Shown in pieces: positions 34,561 to 46,388 of a stretch of DNA of 64,000 nt (position 1 is its first letter; every line of letters begins with the position of its first letter). The notes under the pieces were generated by a model. That model was not told the origin of the DNA and did not search any database. It saw only the letters and a program-made list of their open reading frames with translations. This DNA is from Stenocarpella maydis. Taxonomy: Eukaryota > Ascomycota > Sordariomycetes > Diaporthales > Diaporthaceae. Location of the stretch: contig NQMI01000098.1 of assembly GCA_002270565.1 (NCBI GenBank), positions 31,711 to 95,710 of the forward strand, in the 5' to 3' direction. Position numbers and translations under genes: made by a program.

Positions 34561-35819
34561 CGACCGGCCCTACGTATCCCTACATTTAACGTTTGGCCTT
34601 GAACCAACTTTTTCCTCGCTCCACACCACACCACACACACACCCACCTACCAACAACAACCTACAGCTTGCGCGCGCTCGCTCGCTCGCTCACCTGCCTC
34701 ATCGTCGAGAGCCTCAACTTGGTTTCCCCCCAAACCGACCTCGGCGACATTACAGTCAGGCAGAACTGTGTGGTTTACATCGACGAAAACAGTCCTTCCT
34801 TTCATCTCCCCTAACCCTGGTCGCGCCTGTGTGTGTGCGCTGCACCATCATCTCCATCACCACCCGCCCTATTCTCTTTTTCTCTCCCTCCTAATCCGTC
34901 CTTGGCCATAAAGGAGTCCCTCCCATACAGGTTGACCTTTGTTGCCTTGCCGACCTAATAAGGCTTCGCCACCCCACTGTTCTCTCGAGAGACCCAGTCC
35001 GCCCCCGAGTCAAGGCCCAAGGACCTGCTGCCGCACAGTGCACAGTGCTCTCTGTACTTGAGGAGATTCGAGAAGACAGAAAGAAGAGAATAAAAAACCT
35101 CATTACCATACCTGAAAAACCCAGTCCCAGCCAGACCAAAAAACAAATCGCGCAGAAGCGATTCCGAGTCGTTGGTATTACGTCATACACAAAACCGCTC
35201 ACCTGCACCGTCGAGTCGAGTCGCGTCGCATCGCATCGCATCGCGTCTTCGTCGCCGTCAAGTCTAGTCACTTCGATTCACTCGACCGACGAAGCTATCA
35301 AGCGCCTTGCACCGCATCGCACCGCCTCGCTCCGCAGACGCAGTCCCGTGGACACGTACCGACTTCCAAGAATCCGCTTGCCGCCGTGCACCTCGTGTCG
35401 TCGTTGTCGTGAGCAGTCGCTGTAGGGGAGACATTCACTTGTTCTTCTCCCACATTTGGTACGTCACCGCGTCTTCCCTGAGGACCGTTGTGAGGCAGCC
35501 CCTTCCATCTGGGAGACGAGGAGCGTGTCAGTCACCTCACTGGCTGGTGCTGCTCATCGAGTCGCCCGGCCCCATGCACGCCTGCCGTCCTGTCACGGCC
35601 GCCACAACCGCCTTGCCATCGTAGAAAAAAGAGACAAGTGGCCATCTCTCCATTCGCCTCTTTTCCACACTGTTCTGCATGTGTCATATGTTCACTTCCA
35701 GAATGACATCAGTTGCTTAAACTGGTCAACCTTTATACTAACTTGCTTGCACCGTCTCAGATCTGCTCGATCATCTTGTCGGCATCTACTCCGTTGACAG
35801 AACGCAACAACAATCAACC
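34561..35819 (+). promoter_or_regulatory. Probable promoter and long leader of the TBP gene
   Basis: The 1.2 kb before the TBP start is rich in CA/CT tracts typical of fungal core promoters and 5' leaders, such as CACACCACACACACACCC around 34622 and CTCTCCCTCCTAATCC around 34883. It contains several short upstream ATG frames. The exact transcription start and any leader introns cannot be fixed from sequence alone. Confidence 0.4.
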
Positions 35820-36766
35820 ATGGAGGCTATTCAAACCCACCCAGGCAATGCCAACCAGGCCAAGAACTTCATGTCTCCCGGCTCGCTGTCATTCCCTACC
35901 GGCCACAACGAGTTGACGCCCCCTGGCGATGCTGGTCACAAGGCCTCGCAAAATGGCGCTCCTGCTGGTTCTCCGCTGGCAAACGGCAACGTAGTTGCGC
36001 CTGCCACGCCTGCTGCCACCCCTGGTGCTCAGCAGACTGGCAGCGGCCTGACCCCAACTCTGCAGTAAGCTTATGCTTCCCTGTCCTGTTGGCGAATGAT
36101 CTTCGTGGTGCTTATGCTATAACCTCCAGGAACATCGTTGCAACCGTCAACCTGGACTGCCGTCTGGATCTCAAGACGATTGCTCTTCACGCCCGCAACG
36201 CTGAGTACAGTGAGTATATCCGGAGTCTGTTTGCTCCGCAGGGTTTTATTCACACTGAAGATAGACCCCAAGCGATTCGCCGCTGTCATCATGCGTATTC
36301 GTGAGCCCAAGACGACGGCCCTGATTTTCGCCAGCGGAAAGATGGTCGTAACTGGCGCCAAGTCCGAGGATGACTCCAAGCTTGCCAGCCGCAAGTATGC
36401 CCGGATCATCCAGAAGCTGGGTAAGAAATGGCTTGCTCTGACGCGCAAAAGGAAGAGACAATGTCGCTGACACTCACGCAAGGCTTCAATGCCAAGTTCA
36501 CGGACTTCAAGATCCAGAACATCGTCGGGTCTTGCGACATCAAGTTCCCCATCCGCCTGGAGGGTCTGGCGTCTCGCCACCACAACTTCAGCTCCTACGA
36601 GCCTGAGTTGTTCCCGGGCCTCATCTACCGTATGGTCAAGCCCAAGATCGTGCTCCTGATCTTTGTGAGCGGCAAGATTGTCCTCACCGGTGCCAAGGTC
36701 CGAGATGAGATCTACCACGCCTTTGAGCTCATCTACCCTGTCTTGCAAGATTTCCGCAAGGTCTAG
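35820..36766 (+). CDS. SPT15: TATA-binding protein
   Basis: Four exons (35820-36064, 36130-36209, 36265-36420 and 36483-36766) give 254 residues. The N-terminal 80 residues are variable and Pro/Ala/Asn-rich. The C-terminal saddle of about 175 residues holds the two direct repeats: repeat 1 includes [30 protein letters not shown] assembled over the first two junctions, and repeat 2 starts near [17 protein letters not shown] and ends [12 protein letters not shown] nucleates pre-initiation complexes for RNA polymerases I, II and III in the nucleus. All conserved DNA-contact features that I can read are intact. The introns are short (54-65 nt). SPT15 is the yeast name; moulds usually call it tbp. 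Confidence 0.97.
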
Positions 36767-37714
36767 GCGATCTCGACACCTACCATCCTACTGAACTGCC
36801 TCATCTGTAAGATTACGCGCATTCATGATTTCACGACGCATACCCCAGACAGGCAAACCCTGCTGCTGCGCTCTCGCCCACCGAGGCAGCACGACACTAA
36901 GGTGCCTGTTTGTTGTACCACTTTTTCTCGATTTTGCTTTCCCTGCTACAGCATTGCATCGGCGTTACGACAAGGAAGGTTACAGTCGGCACGGACTTAC
37001 ACTACGAGGACTGCGAAGGAAAAACAAAAAATTGGCCCACCTATTCCCCAACCCCCCTTTCTTTTTCTACTACAATCCGAAGACGATAGATCGCACCTGG
37101 AGCAAGGTGCGAGCGCGCGGGCGAAGAGAAGCCTGCACGCACAACGCGGAAGTAACATAATTATGATGCGGTCCTGGAACGGTCGCAGCGGAAGTTGCTC
37201 ACGTGGGAGTTCCCGAGCGAAGTTTGAGTGGACGGGAGAGCGTATACCAGTCGTCACCCATCGGTATTCGGTAAAAGGTTACCCGATGACAAGCTCTCAC
37301 ATCTGCATGTGGAAAAGGAAAGGAGATTGGTTTTTGACAGCGCTGTGGCATTCCTCAGAGGAAAACCCATGGAATGAGGGTGTTGGTACTGGCTTTTGGA
37401 ACCCTTTATTGACGGGGGTTTGCCAAGTACATGAGTTTGGCACTTTACTGAACATCTGTCCGCTCTTGGCTCTCGACAGGATGTCCTGGTGGACCTCCAA
37501 GACTGGGCTTCAACGCCTTAGTTGGCGGCAAGTGCTCACTATATTTTTGAGTGTCTTATTACTCTCCCCGCCTTGGTCTTCTGGACATCTCGTTAGTCGA
37601 TGATAGATGGCCACCCATGGTCAATGCCATAACAGTTGCACTCTCAAAGCTTCTCGTCTTCACCGCACGTACCTTGTGTGAAATGTCCCTCTAGTCTCCT
37701 TCTTGCCCGTAGCA
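36767..37714. other. Convergent intergenic region
   Basis: Lies between the 3' ends of the TBP (+) and flavoenzyme (-) genes, so it should contain both 3' UTRs. A forward frame of about 230 codons (36902-37603) is open but lacks any motif and overlaps the expected UTR. It is not called. Confidence 0.5.
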
Positions 37715-39251
37715 TTACAGACGTGACGTCCTCTTGCCCGTATCCTTCCTCTCCATCTCCTCCCGCAAGATCAACCCAGGCACGCCGCCGCGGCTGCCGT
37801 CCTCGGTGATGACCTTGTCCCACGCGGGTGCCATCTCGGACCCGCCCTTGCGGAACGCCCACTTGGACCTGAAGGCCTCTGGGCACCTCCCGAACATGGC
37901 GGCGGCGACGCGGTCCCCGATGACGGGCAGGAACTTGAAGGCGTGGCCGCTGCCGCCGGTAGCGAGGAAGAGCGACCCGCGGCGGTAGGCCGGGTGGTGG
38001 TCGATGATGAAGTCGCCGTCGGCCGTGTCAGTGTACCAGCAGAGCCTCGTCTCGCGGAAGGGCCTGTCGCGCAGCGCCGGGAGGCAGGGGACCATCTCGA
38101 GCATTGCGGCGCGGAGGGCGCGCTCGTCCGACGGGGGGATGGAGGACTGCGGGGGGTTGGTGAGGTGGGTTGCCGGGGATGAGACGATGGCGGGCGGCGA
38201 TGGCGACGAGGTGATGGCGGCGGCGGTAGGGTTCAGGTACCCGTACGAGTGCCGCGCGACCTTGAGGGTGTTGTTGGCGGGCGTGATGATGAAGTACCCC
38301 GTCGAGAGGTTCAGCAGCGTCGGCGCCCCCGCCAGGCGCGCCTGCTCCTCGTCCGTGAGGTCTACGTACGCGACGACCTGGCCTGTGGCGACGGCCCGCC
38401 GGGAGAGGTCCACCAGCCCGGGCGTCCACGCCCCGGCCGCGAGGACCGTCAGGTCCGCCCGCACCTCTGACCCGCCGCCGCCGCCCCCCCCTTCGAGCCT
38501 CACGCCGAGCACCCGCGGGCGACGGTCTTGCGTCGTGCTGTCGCCGGCGCTGGAGACCAGCAGCTCGGCCGCCGTGCCGTTGATGAACCTCACGCGGCCC
38601 GTGTCCCGGACCGCCGCGTGCAGCCAGTCCATGCACGCCGCGGCGTCGGCCCAGCCCGACCGCCGGTTGATGTAGCCCCAGGACCCGGACCCGCCGCCGG
38701 TGCCGTAGGCGGCGCGGATGGCGGCCGGTGAGGGGAGCTCCTCGATGCTGGAGGCGAGGGCCGGGTCGCCCGCCGCGAGGGCGCGGACGTTGTCCCACGA
38801 GGAGCGGGCGTAGTCGACCCCACCACTGCCGCGCGAGCCCTTACGGGTGGTGCCGTCGTTGTCGTCGGTGGTGATGATGAGCCCCGTCTCGCTGTAGCGG
38901 CCCCCGCCGCCGGGCCCGCCGGGCAGCCTCCAGAGCTCCTGGGCCTCCGCGGCAAGGGCGGCGTAGGCCGGGTCGGCGTAGTCGGCGCGGATGATGCGGG
39001 ACGTGTCGACCGAGGAGGCGTCGCGGCTGGGGAAGACGCCGGGCTGCGGGGAGCGGTCGAGGACGGTGATGGTTGTCGACTGGGGCAGGTCCGCGCCGCG
39101 GGCCAGGGAGAGGGCGGTGCTCAGCCCGAAGACGCCCGCCCCCACGATGAGGATGCTCGAGGGGGGGAGCTCGGGGCTGCTGCCGCCATCGTCGCTGCTT
39201 GTCGGGGGCGAGGGGGGCCTCGCGGTTGGGCTGGAGGGGGTTGGGGAGGGC
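37715..39251 (-). CDS. FAD-dependent sarcosine/pipecolate oxidase-like protein (5' end unresolved)
   Basis: About 512 residues are readable. The dinucleotide fold starts ILIVGAGVFGLSTALSLAR. Monomeric sarcosine-oxidase-family hallmarks follow: the SSVDTSRIIRADY substrate-side segment, and RLCWYTDTADGDFIIDHHP, whose Cys matches the residue that binds FAD covalently in that family. The last hallmark is LFLATGGSGHAFKFLPVIG. Such enzymes oxidise secondary amino acids or N-methyl amines with O2, giving H2O2, and are often peroxisomal. The C-terminus ends RTSRL, close to but not a textbook PTS1. No in-frame ATG lies before the FAD motif. A plausible acceptor CTTCCCACAG ends at 39252, so a first exon must lie upstream, possibly starting at ATG 39487 (MSAPEL...), but I found no good donor. 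Exact substrate unknown. Confidence 0.82.
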
Positions 39252-42200
39252 CTGTGGGAAGAGGAGGGGGACGGTTAGGAGTGTTTGCGGAGAGGAGGAG
39301 GATGGATGTGGGAATTGTAGACGGGAGAGAGAAGTGAGAAGGGTTGAGGATTTGGAGCTGGCGGAGGGGAGGTAAGGTGGGTGGGTGGATGGGTGGATGG
39401 GTGGATGGACGGAGGAGGGTGGGAGGAGAGGAAGGGGGGAGGAGGCTGGATGATGAAAAGAGAAGAAAGAAGCTCGGGGGCTGACATTATCTCGGCTGTG
39501 AGGGGGGTTTGTTAAAAGACTGCTGCGTAGTAATTGGCCCGGTGGCCGACCAAACTAAAACTACTCCGTAACTCAATGTCAGCCAGAGCCACCAGCCCAG
39601 ACCAAGGCGTGTGCCGTGCTCTGCTGCTCTGGTCCTCGCCCCTCTCGTGTGTTTTTTTTCTTCTTCTCTCGCCCGGCTGGCTCGTGCTATTCCACTGTCT
39701 CAGTGGCCTGGGGGGATTGAGTGAGTTGTGCCCGGTTGGCCGGCCGAGGTCAGGATTCTGGTCCGGCCTGGGCTGTCTGGCTCATAACCGAGCGGCCCGT
39801 TTCACTGGGTGTCTTGTTTCCCAGATTGTGATGTCTCAGTGGTGGAATGTGAATTGTTAAGCCCGAGGGCATGAAACAGTCATCTCGTGCAGCCAGTCTG
39901 GCCCGGGCTGTATGTGTATGTGTCGTTTGAACTGCCGTGAGAGGATTGTGAGTAAGTGTGTGTGTGTGTGTGTGAGTATGCACATTTTATGGTGAATTCC
40001 CCATGCCGTAGTCGGAGCCGGGGAGAGATAACGCAATGCAACAAGGGTTGCATGCATGCTCCGACTCATACTTTGTTCTCGCAGCTCACGACTCTGCTCG
40101 GCCTTGGGATGCGCGGCCGCGCAGCCGGCGTTTGCCCCACGATGAGGCCACCATCCCCGCCTCTCCATGTCTGATGATAAATTTGAGCACGTCGGGCTGG
40201 GCCGAACGGCAGCTTGAGCAGACAAAGCCCACGGTGGCCTCTCTGGAGCTGGCAATGCAATGTCTTCCATCTACCAGAGGAGATGTGAAAATAATGGGTT
40301 TGCTCCTGAGTCATTCAGCATGGTGGGCACCGGACCGTGTGCCTGCCTGCCTGCCTGCCTGCTGGCTGGTTCGATCGCTATCCAGTAGGCCCCCCCCCTG
40401 CGATGTCACCAGAAGCCGTGACGGTCAGCAAGCTGCTGCGACGGATCATCTTGGACGCTGGGGCTGTGACTGGGAGTGGTCTAGGAGCTGGCCACCGAGG
40501 TCTAGGAGCTGGCCACCGAGGCCTCAGTATGAGTGAGGCGTGGCAGGGAACACTGTGCCTTGTCAGCGGCTGACTGTCCCTGTTTCCACAACATGTCGCT
40601 GCTCAGATTGCACAGCACTCGCATACCATAGCAGGCCTACACATTCCCAAGGCCGGGGGCACCTTGATCTAGAATACACACTAGACCTCAGCCATAAATA
40701 ATGAAGGTTATGAGAGTCGCCCGGGCATTATTAGTCGGCAGAAGAGCCTACAGTCCAACACTTGCTCTCCCGACTAGTTGGCGCGTATCAACTTTTCTGC
40801 AGGTTTAACATTTGCTGTGCTTGGAAGTCCTCTGCCTTGCTGGGTCGACGAGTATAGTCCTAGATACATGTCAGAAAGTGCCGCCGGTCAAGTAACTGCG
40901 GTGGCTAAAGGAGAGCCACGTTAGCGCACTTGATGACGTGGTGAAGCTCTGTGGAAGGTCTGAGTGCATAGAACACTTCCCCCCCATGTGCAAGTCACAT
41001 GCCGTAAATATCGGAGAGCACACCAAAACCCCGGGGTACCTCCCAGCCGCCGCCTTTGAGTCCGGTGAGCCAGTCGTGGAAAGGGCCCCGCCACCGCGGC
41101 AAAGTGCCGGCAGAAGACTTGATTTCGGAAAGTTTGCCCTCTAATACCAGCTTCCAATACCGCCCCCACTGTATCTGTAAAGAAGGAGGGTGAGCTACCA
41201 ATATATGCCCGTGGCTGGCGCGGACTGCTGAGCATTCCTACTCGACTCCCGTCCTTTTTTCCAGGGGGGATGTGCCCTAGTTACCGATCATTCACGTTGC
41301 CTGAATCATTGTATATATATGATTCAATGCGTTGGCAATACCCAGCAACAAGCTAACTCACAGGTGAACAAGGCAAACCTCTGTAGGGTGGGTTGGTGGG
41401 ACGCCTGGTACCACCAGTTGACAGTCCTCGACTCACGTCGGCCACTTGCCGACACCTCCCCAGTCTAGTCGACTGAGATCAACTGGTTGGTTACAAGAGT
41501 GCGAGACTCCGTAGACTCTCTGAATCCTCGAGCCTCACCTGCCATCCTCCACAATTCTAGTATCGATCTCGTAAGTCTCAAGGCCGTGGAGTGCCGAGGT
41601 AAAATAGCCAAGATTAATGCCGTCCAAAGTGCGCAAGTACCTTGCGTCATGCCCAGCGCCTGAGACTTTGCCCTGGCGTGGAAGATAGCTCTGTGCTCAA
41701 GTACCTCGAGGATGCAGGACCAGAGTGGGTCGGCACACCGTCTGAAGCCGGTCCCCTAGCGTCCGGTCCGCATGTTGATGTCGGCAGTAGCCTTCGACCT
41801 GTCTTCCGGGTATATGAAGCCAACCATGGAGCATGCTTCATGCTCCGGGACAAGACACTTCAGAGTGGAAATCCATGATCTTGTCCTGATATATACATTT
41901 GGCTTCTGAACGTGACTTTTCCAGAAATTCCTACCCTCTCCAGATCGGTGGCGATGGCCTAAGATCGCCCTCGGGGCTGCGGCCTCGCGGATGGCCGGCC
42001 TCATTACGTGGGATGCTCGCGGAAATTCCAGGATTCAGAGTTGCAGTCAAGGATATTTTCCACGTCAGCGGAAGACCCCTTCTCATGGTTGGGTGACAAG
42101 ATTGAAGAGAAAGGTATCCGCGAGGTTGGTAGTCAAGTCCTTGGGCTTAGTAATCACATTCTGGTCCAACACCAGAAGACATCAGCATTGAATGGCGGCT

Positions 42201-42450
42201 GAGCAGGGATCAGCTCCGGCGTCCCGCTCCACCCTGGCCTCGCATGTCAGTAACATTTGAAATGCCGGCCTCGCTTCGCGCCAGCCAGCCGCGCCTCGCT
42301 CTTCCTTCGACTGCTGCTCGACAACTCGAGATGCACAGCTTTCTGACGTTCCATTCGGGCTGATCGACCCACGAGATTCCACGCTCCCTCACTTTGAAAT
42401 TGGATCAGGTTTTATGCCCTTGATGTTGATCATGATAGTGACCGCCCGCC
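39252..42450. other. Intergenic region with possible gene relics
   Basis: The first 250 bases should hold exon 1 and the promoter of the flavoenzyme. A TG run lies at 39958-39974. Between about 40,900 and 42,400 several minus-strand frames have coding-like wording, for example KCLVPEHEACSMVGFIYPEDRSKA near 41,900 and GPFHDWLTGLKGGG near 41,050. They are broken by stops and frame changes, and I could not join them into one gene. The end of the region is the U2SURP-like gene's promoter. Confidence 0.4.
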
Positions 42451-44940
42451 ATGTCCGTTCCTAACAAGATCGCCGAGTTCCCGGACGTCGAGGCCAAGCT
42501 CCAGAAGCCCACCAAACAGTCCGCCTTCGAGCGCCAGAAGGCCGAGGCCGAGGCCAAGCGGCTACGGGAAGCCGCAGAGACCGCCGCAGTCTACGAGGAC
42601 TTTGTCAAGAGCTTCGATGCCGACGCCGACGATGACGACCACAGCCAAACCGACCGGGGCCCGGGCGCCTTTGGACGCCCGCCGCAGCCAAGGGGTGGTG
42701 CCTTTGGAGGGGCAGGAGGAGGGCGAAGACACTTTGGCGCGCCTGCAGGATCGGGCGGCATGAAGGCCAGCGGGCCAGGATCCCTCGGCCCCGTACAGCC
42801 GCCCATGAGCCTTGCGAAGAAGAGGACCTACGATGGTTTCCAGTCCAACAGCGACAGGAGGAGGGACCACTCAGCGACCGGGCCGGGGCGGTTTGGTGGC
42901 GGTGGTGCGTTCGACGACAAGGAGCCTGGCTCAAAACCCCTCGCCAAGGCTTTTGATGCGAGCGACGACGACGAGGAGGAGCATACAGGCCTGGGACGCT
43001 CCGAGGAGAAGGCTGTGGCACGACCGACGCTACGGCTTGCAAATCTGCCTCCCGCGACGTCTCCTGCGGCAATAAAAGCACTGATCCCTACAAACCTGGC
43101 GGTCGAAGCTGTCAAGATCCTCCCTCACACCACACCGGGGGTTGCAGGCACGGATCGCAGGTCGATTGCCGCCATTGTGACATTGTCGCAAGAGACTGCG
43201 GCATCCGACATCGATGCTGCTGTCAGCGCCCTGCAGAACCGCTACCTTGGCTTCGGCTACTACTTGTCCCTGCACCGCCACCTATCCTCAGCTGCTATTG
43301 CGGCGGGCTCCATAACAAACGTGACAGCCTCGGCGACGACGGGACACCCGTTCGGCGCAAAGCCAGTGGCCCAGCCTGGACTACCAAGTGGGCCAGATAC
43401 GCGAGGCCGCTTCGCGCCTCCGACTTCCTATAATCTGACGGGCGCCGTCAACCGCGGCGTCTTACTGCATGTCCCTGTGCAGCCGCCAACGGACATCAAA
43501 CAACTACGCATGATCCACAAGGTCGTGGAGTCGGTGCTCGAGCATGGGCCCGAGTTCGAGGCATTACTGATGTCCCGACCTGATGTACAAAAGGAGGAGA
43601 AGTGGGCTTGGATCTGGGATGCCAGGTCTCAAGGTGGCATATGGTACCGCTGGCGCCTGTGGGAGATTCTGACCGGAGGCGGACGATCAAGAAAAGAACG
43701 CGGCAAGTATCTCCCTCTCTTTGATGGAGGCTCCGCCTGGAAGGTGCCTGAGAAACAACTTGCGTACGAGTACACCACGGGTGTGGACGGCTTCGTATCC
43801 GAGTCCGAGTACGATTCGGAATTTGATGACGAGGACGAGGACGAGCCTAAGATCACTACCGAGGGGACCAAGGAGCCGGACGAGGTGTTCCTCAACCCGA
43901 TCGAGAAGGCCAAGCTGGTCCACCTGCTGTCTCGGCTGCCGACGACACTCAGCAAGATACGCAAGGGCGACATAGCAAGGATAACCGCGTTTGCCATAAT
44001 GCATGCGAACCGCGGTGCCGACGAGGTGGTCGACCTGATTGTCACAAACCTCGAGAAGCCGCTGTCATTCAGCTCCGCAAACCCAGACCACGGCGATGCC
44101 GGCCTGGATCAGCACGGCGACCACTCGCGAGACACGTCACCGGCACCCAAGGACCCCGACCCAGCATCCCGCGACACGTCGGGCGCCAAGCTCGTCGCCC
44201 TCTACGTAATCAGCGACATCCTCTCGTCCTCCTCGACGAGCGGCGTCCGCCACGCCTGGCGGTACCGGCAGCTGCTGGAGGCGGCGCTCAAGGCGAGACG
44301 GTCATTCGAGGGGCTGGGCCAGCTCCCGGAACGCCTCAGCTGGGGCCGGCTCCGCGCCGAGAAGTGGCGGCGCAGCATCGGGCTCGTCCTGAGCCTGTGG
44401 GACGGGTGGTGCGTGTTCCCCAACGACTCGCAGGAGCTGTTCGTGCGGAGCTTCGAGAACCCGCCCAGCCTGCGGAAGGATGGCGACGATGCCGAGGAGC
44501 TCAAGGCCGAGGCCAAGAGGGCCGGCGGCGGCGGAGGCCGCTGGAAGACGGTGGACGCCACTGCTGCTGCTGCTGTGGCGGAGGCACCCGCGGCCGAGGA
44601 CGGGCAGCCGCCGGCAGACGGGGCGGGCTCTGACGGGAGCTACGACGAGTACACGGACGACGAGGAGGCCGACAACGAGCTGCTTGCGCGCTACCACATC
44701 GACGGGGAGCCGCTGCTTGATGTCGACATTGTCGGACTGGCCATCGACGGCGGGGGGGATGTGCAGATGGGGGAAGACGGCGGCGGGGGGCCCGCGCCTG
44801 GTGTCAGGAGGGGGCAAGAAGAGCACCCCCCTGACGCCGCAGCCCGCGGCCCGGCCAAGGAGTCCTCGTCGTTGGGCCCCGGGGGCAAGCGCAAGCGGGT
44901 CACCGCTGCGGACATGTTTGCGGATTCAGACTCGGACTAG
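42451..44940 (+). CDS. U2 snRNP-associated SURP-domain protein (U2SURP/SR140-like)
   Basis: A single exon of 829 residues. Order of parts: N-terminal charged region with FERQKAEAEAKRLREA; Gly/Arg-rich segment (80-150); RRM-like fold about 195-285 (TLRLANLPPATSPAAIKALI, YLGFGYYLSLHRHL); SURP module about 350-405 (MIHKVVESVLEHGPEFEALL followed by WIWD and WYRWRLWEIL); and a CID domain about 475-665 (FLNPIEKAKLVHLLSRLP, IMHANRGADEVVDLI). The C-terminus is acidic and low complexity, ending in a basic KRKR patch and ADMFADSDSD. This order is that of SR140/U2SURP, which associates with U2 snRNP in the nucleus and may link splicing to the polymerase II tail through its CID. The fungal RRM is degenerate. 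The lack of introns in a splicing factor gene is mildly notable. Confidence 0.9.
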   Translation: MSVPNKIAEFPDVEAKLQKPTKQSAFERQKAEAEAKRLREAAETAAVYEDFVKSFDADADDDDHSQTDRGPGAFGRPPQPRGGAFGGAGGGRRHFGAPAGSGGMKASGPGSLGPVQPPMSLAKKRTYDGFQSNSDRRRDHSATGPGRFGGGGAFDDKEPGSKPLAKAFDASDDDEEEHTGLGRSEEKAVARPTLRLANLPPATSPAAIKALIPTNLAVEAVKILPHTTPGVAGTDRRSIAAIVTLSQETAASDIDAAVSALQNRYLGFGYYLSLHRHLSSAAIAAGSITNVTASATTGHPFGAKPVAQPGLPSGPDTRGRFAPPTSYNLTGAVNRGVLLHVPVQPPTDIKQLRMIHKVVESVLEHGPEFEALLMSRPDVQKEEKWAWIWDARSQGGIWYRWRLWEILTGGGRSRKERGKYLPLFDGGSAWKVPEKQLAYEYTTGVDGFVSESEYDSEFDDEDEDEPKITTEGTKEPDEVFLNPIEKAKLVHLLSRLPTTLSKIRKGDIARITAFAIMHANRGADEVVDLIVTNLEKPLSFSSANPDHGDAGLDQHGDHSRDTSPAPKDPDPASRDTSGAKLVALYVISDILSSSSTSGVRHAWRYRQLLEAALKARRSFEGLGQLPERLSWGRLRAEKWRRSIGLVLSLWDGWCVFPNDSQELFVRSFENPPSLRKDGDDAEELKAEAKRAGGGGGRWKTVDATAAAAVAEAPAAEDGQPPADGAGSDGSYDEYTDDEEADNELLARYHIDGEPLLDVDIVGLAIDGGGDVQMGEDGGGGPAPGVRRGQEEHPPDAAARGPAKESSSLGPGGKRKRVTAADMFADSDSD

Positions 44941-46388
44941 TCTGAGCGGAGATATCGCCCTGTAATAAATAACAATACCTCTGTCGACATTACCCGGGTG
45001 TTTATCACGCGTGTTGAAGTGATACATTTGCCCGGTACGGCCCGCTGCTAAGCAGCCAGGCACACATTTCATCCGGGGACGGCCGGAGCTGTGTGGCCTG
45101 GCCCACGCCGTAAGATCAATGAGGGCTCGTGGGAGAGGCAGTGCAGATTGGAATTGACGGGGGTAACTCGTAGTGTACATGCCAGACATGACATGGTAGT
45201 CGGACCAACAAGGTGCGGGCCGGGCGAGGTTGCTCACGCGCGTTGCCATAGATAGCAATGAAGGAGCGAGCACAGACGCGGCCCAGGAGGAGGAGGAGGG
45301 CTGGGTGGGCTGCAGGAGTTGGGGGCGACCAACAAGCGAGGTTTTTAGTTTACCGTGTGCCCGGTCCTCGGGTCGGGAAGCTGGTGTACGGGGTGTACGT
45401 ACGGTATATTTACTCTGCACAACACCCAGCAGTTGGTATACGCGAGCTGACATATGCACGTGAAAGACGTACTGCGTAATCTCCGACATGCTAAGCACCC
45501 AGGTATCTATATGCCAGCGAAGGCAAGCGAGTGGGATGGCGGGGGAGGGCACAAGGTACATGTGTCGGCGTTTGCGCCTGGTGTAGTAACCCCCCCCCCA
45601 ACCCTCCCGTTATGCCAGGGTCCGAGCCTGACCCGTGCATGTGGAGGGGCTGAGGGGCAGGTGGATTCACGCCAAAACCTGCTCTCGCTTGCTGCTGCTG
45701 CAGGTGCTGGTGGTAGTACATGTAGAGCATGCAAAAGCGCAAGTCGGTAGCCCAACCGCCGTCGCATTCCGATCCATTCTCCCGTTGCGAATCCCAGCCC
45801 ACCGCATCCGTCAACCGCGACGACCTCAGACCCACGGCATTTGTCCAGCCAGCGCTATGCGAACTGACCACTATACGTGCTCGCATATCCGGGACCACAC
45901 CAGAGACTGGCTGACCATCACGCACCAGCACATGTCTCTGCTCACAGCCGCATCCCGTCCCATCGCCTCGCAGCGCCCGCATTAATAAGCCCGCCACGAG
46001 AAACGCACTTCAAATCCGAAACTTGAAACACTTCACATCTCTAGCGGTTGATTCTAGGCTCGACACGGACCCATCTCGCCTCATATCGCCGCCGCCCACC
46101 TCGCACATCATCGCACCGCAACCCCGGGTCCGTCGCCGACCTCTGATCTCCCTCCCCCCTTTCTCATCTGCCGCCAGCTGCTCACAGGCCCCGCTGCCCA
46201 GACCGATAACACCATCAAAACAATAAACCCTCGACAAGGCCACGCCCGCCCGCCGCCGACGCATCCCCGGCATCCTCGCGTCGCAATCCGACCCGACCCG
46301 GCCCAACCCAACCCAGCCAACTTGCTTCTTTTCTGTCTCTTCCTCTCCCACCTGGACCGAGCCCGCCAAGGCTCGGACCGCCGGCAAC
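44941..46388. other. Intergenic region upstream of the copper-fist gene
   Basis: No supported gene. The last 450 bases are CT/CCG-rich and probably serve as promoter and leader of the copper-fist gene. Minus-strand frames of up to 211 codons (45561-44926, 45997-45491) show no motifs. Confidence 0.45.

Noticed and set aside
34593..34814. 73-codon forward frame before TBP
   Set aside because: Most likely an upstream ORF or chance frame in the promoter/leader; no homology and no splice link to TBP.
36902..37603. 233-codon forward frame after the TBP gene
   Set aside because: No domain, poor composition, and it sits where the TBP 3' UTR is expected.
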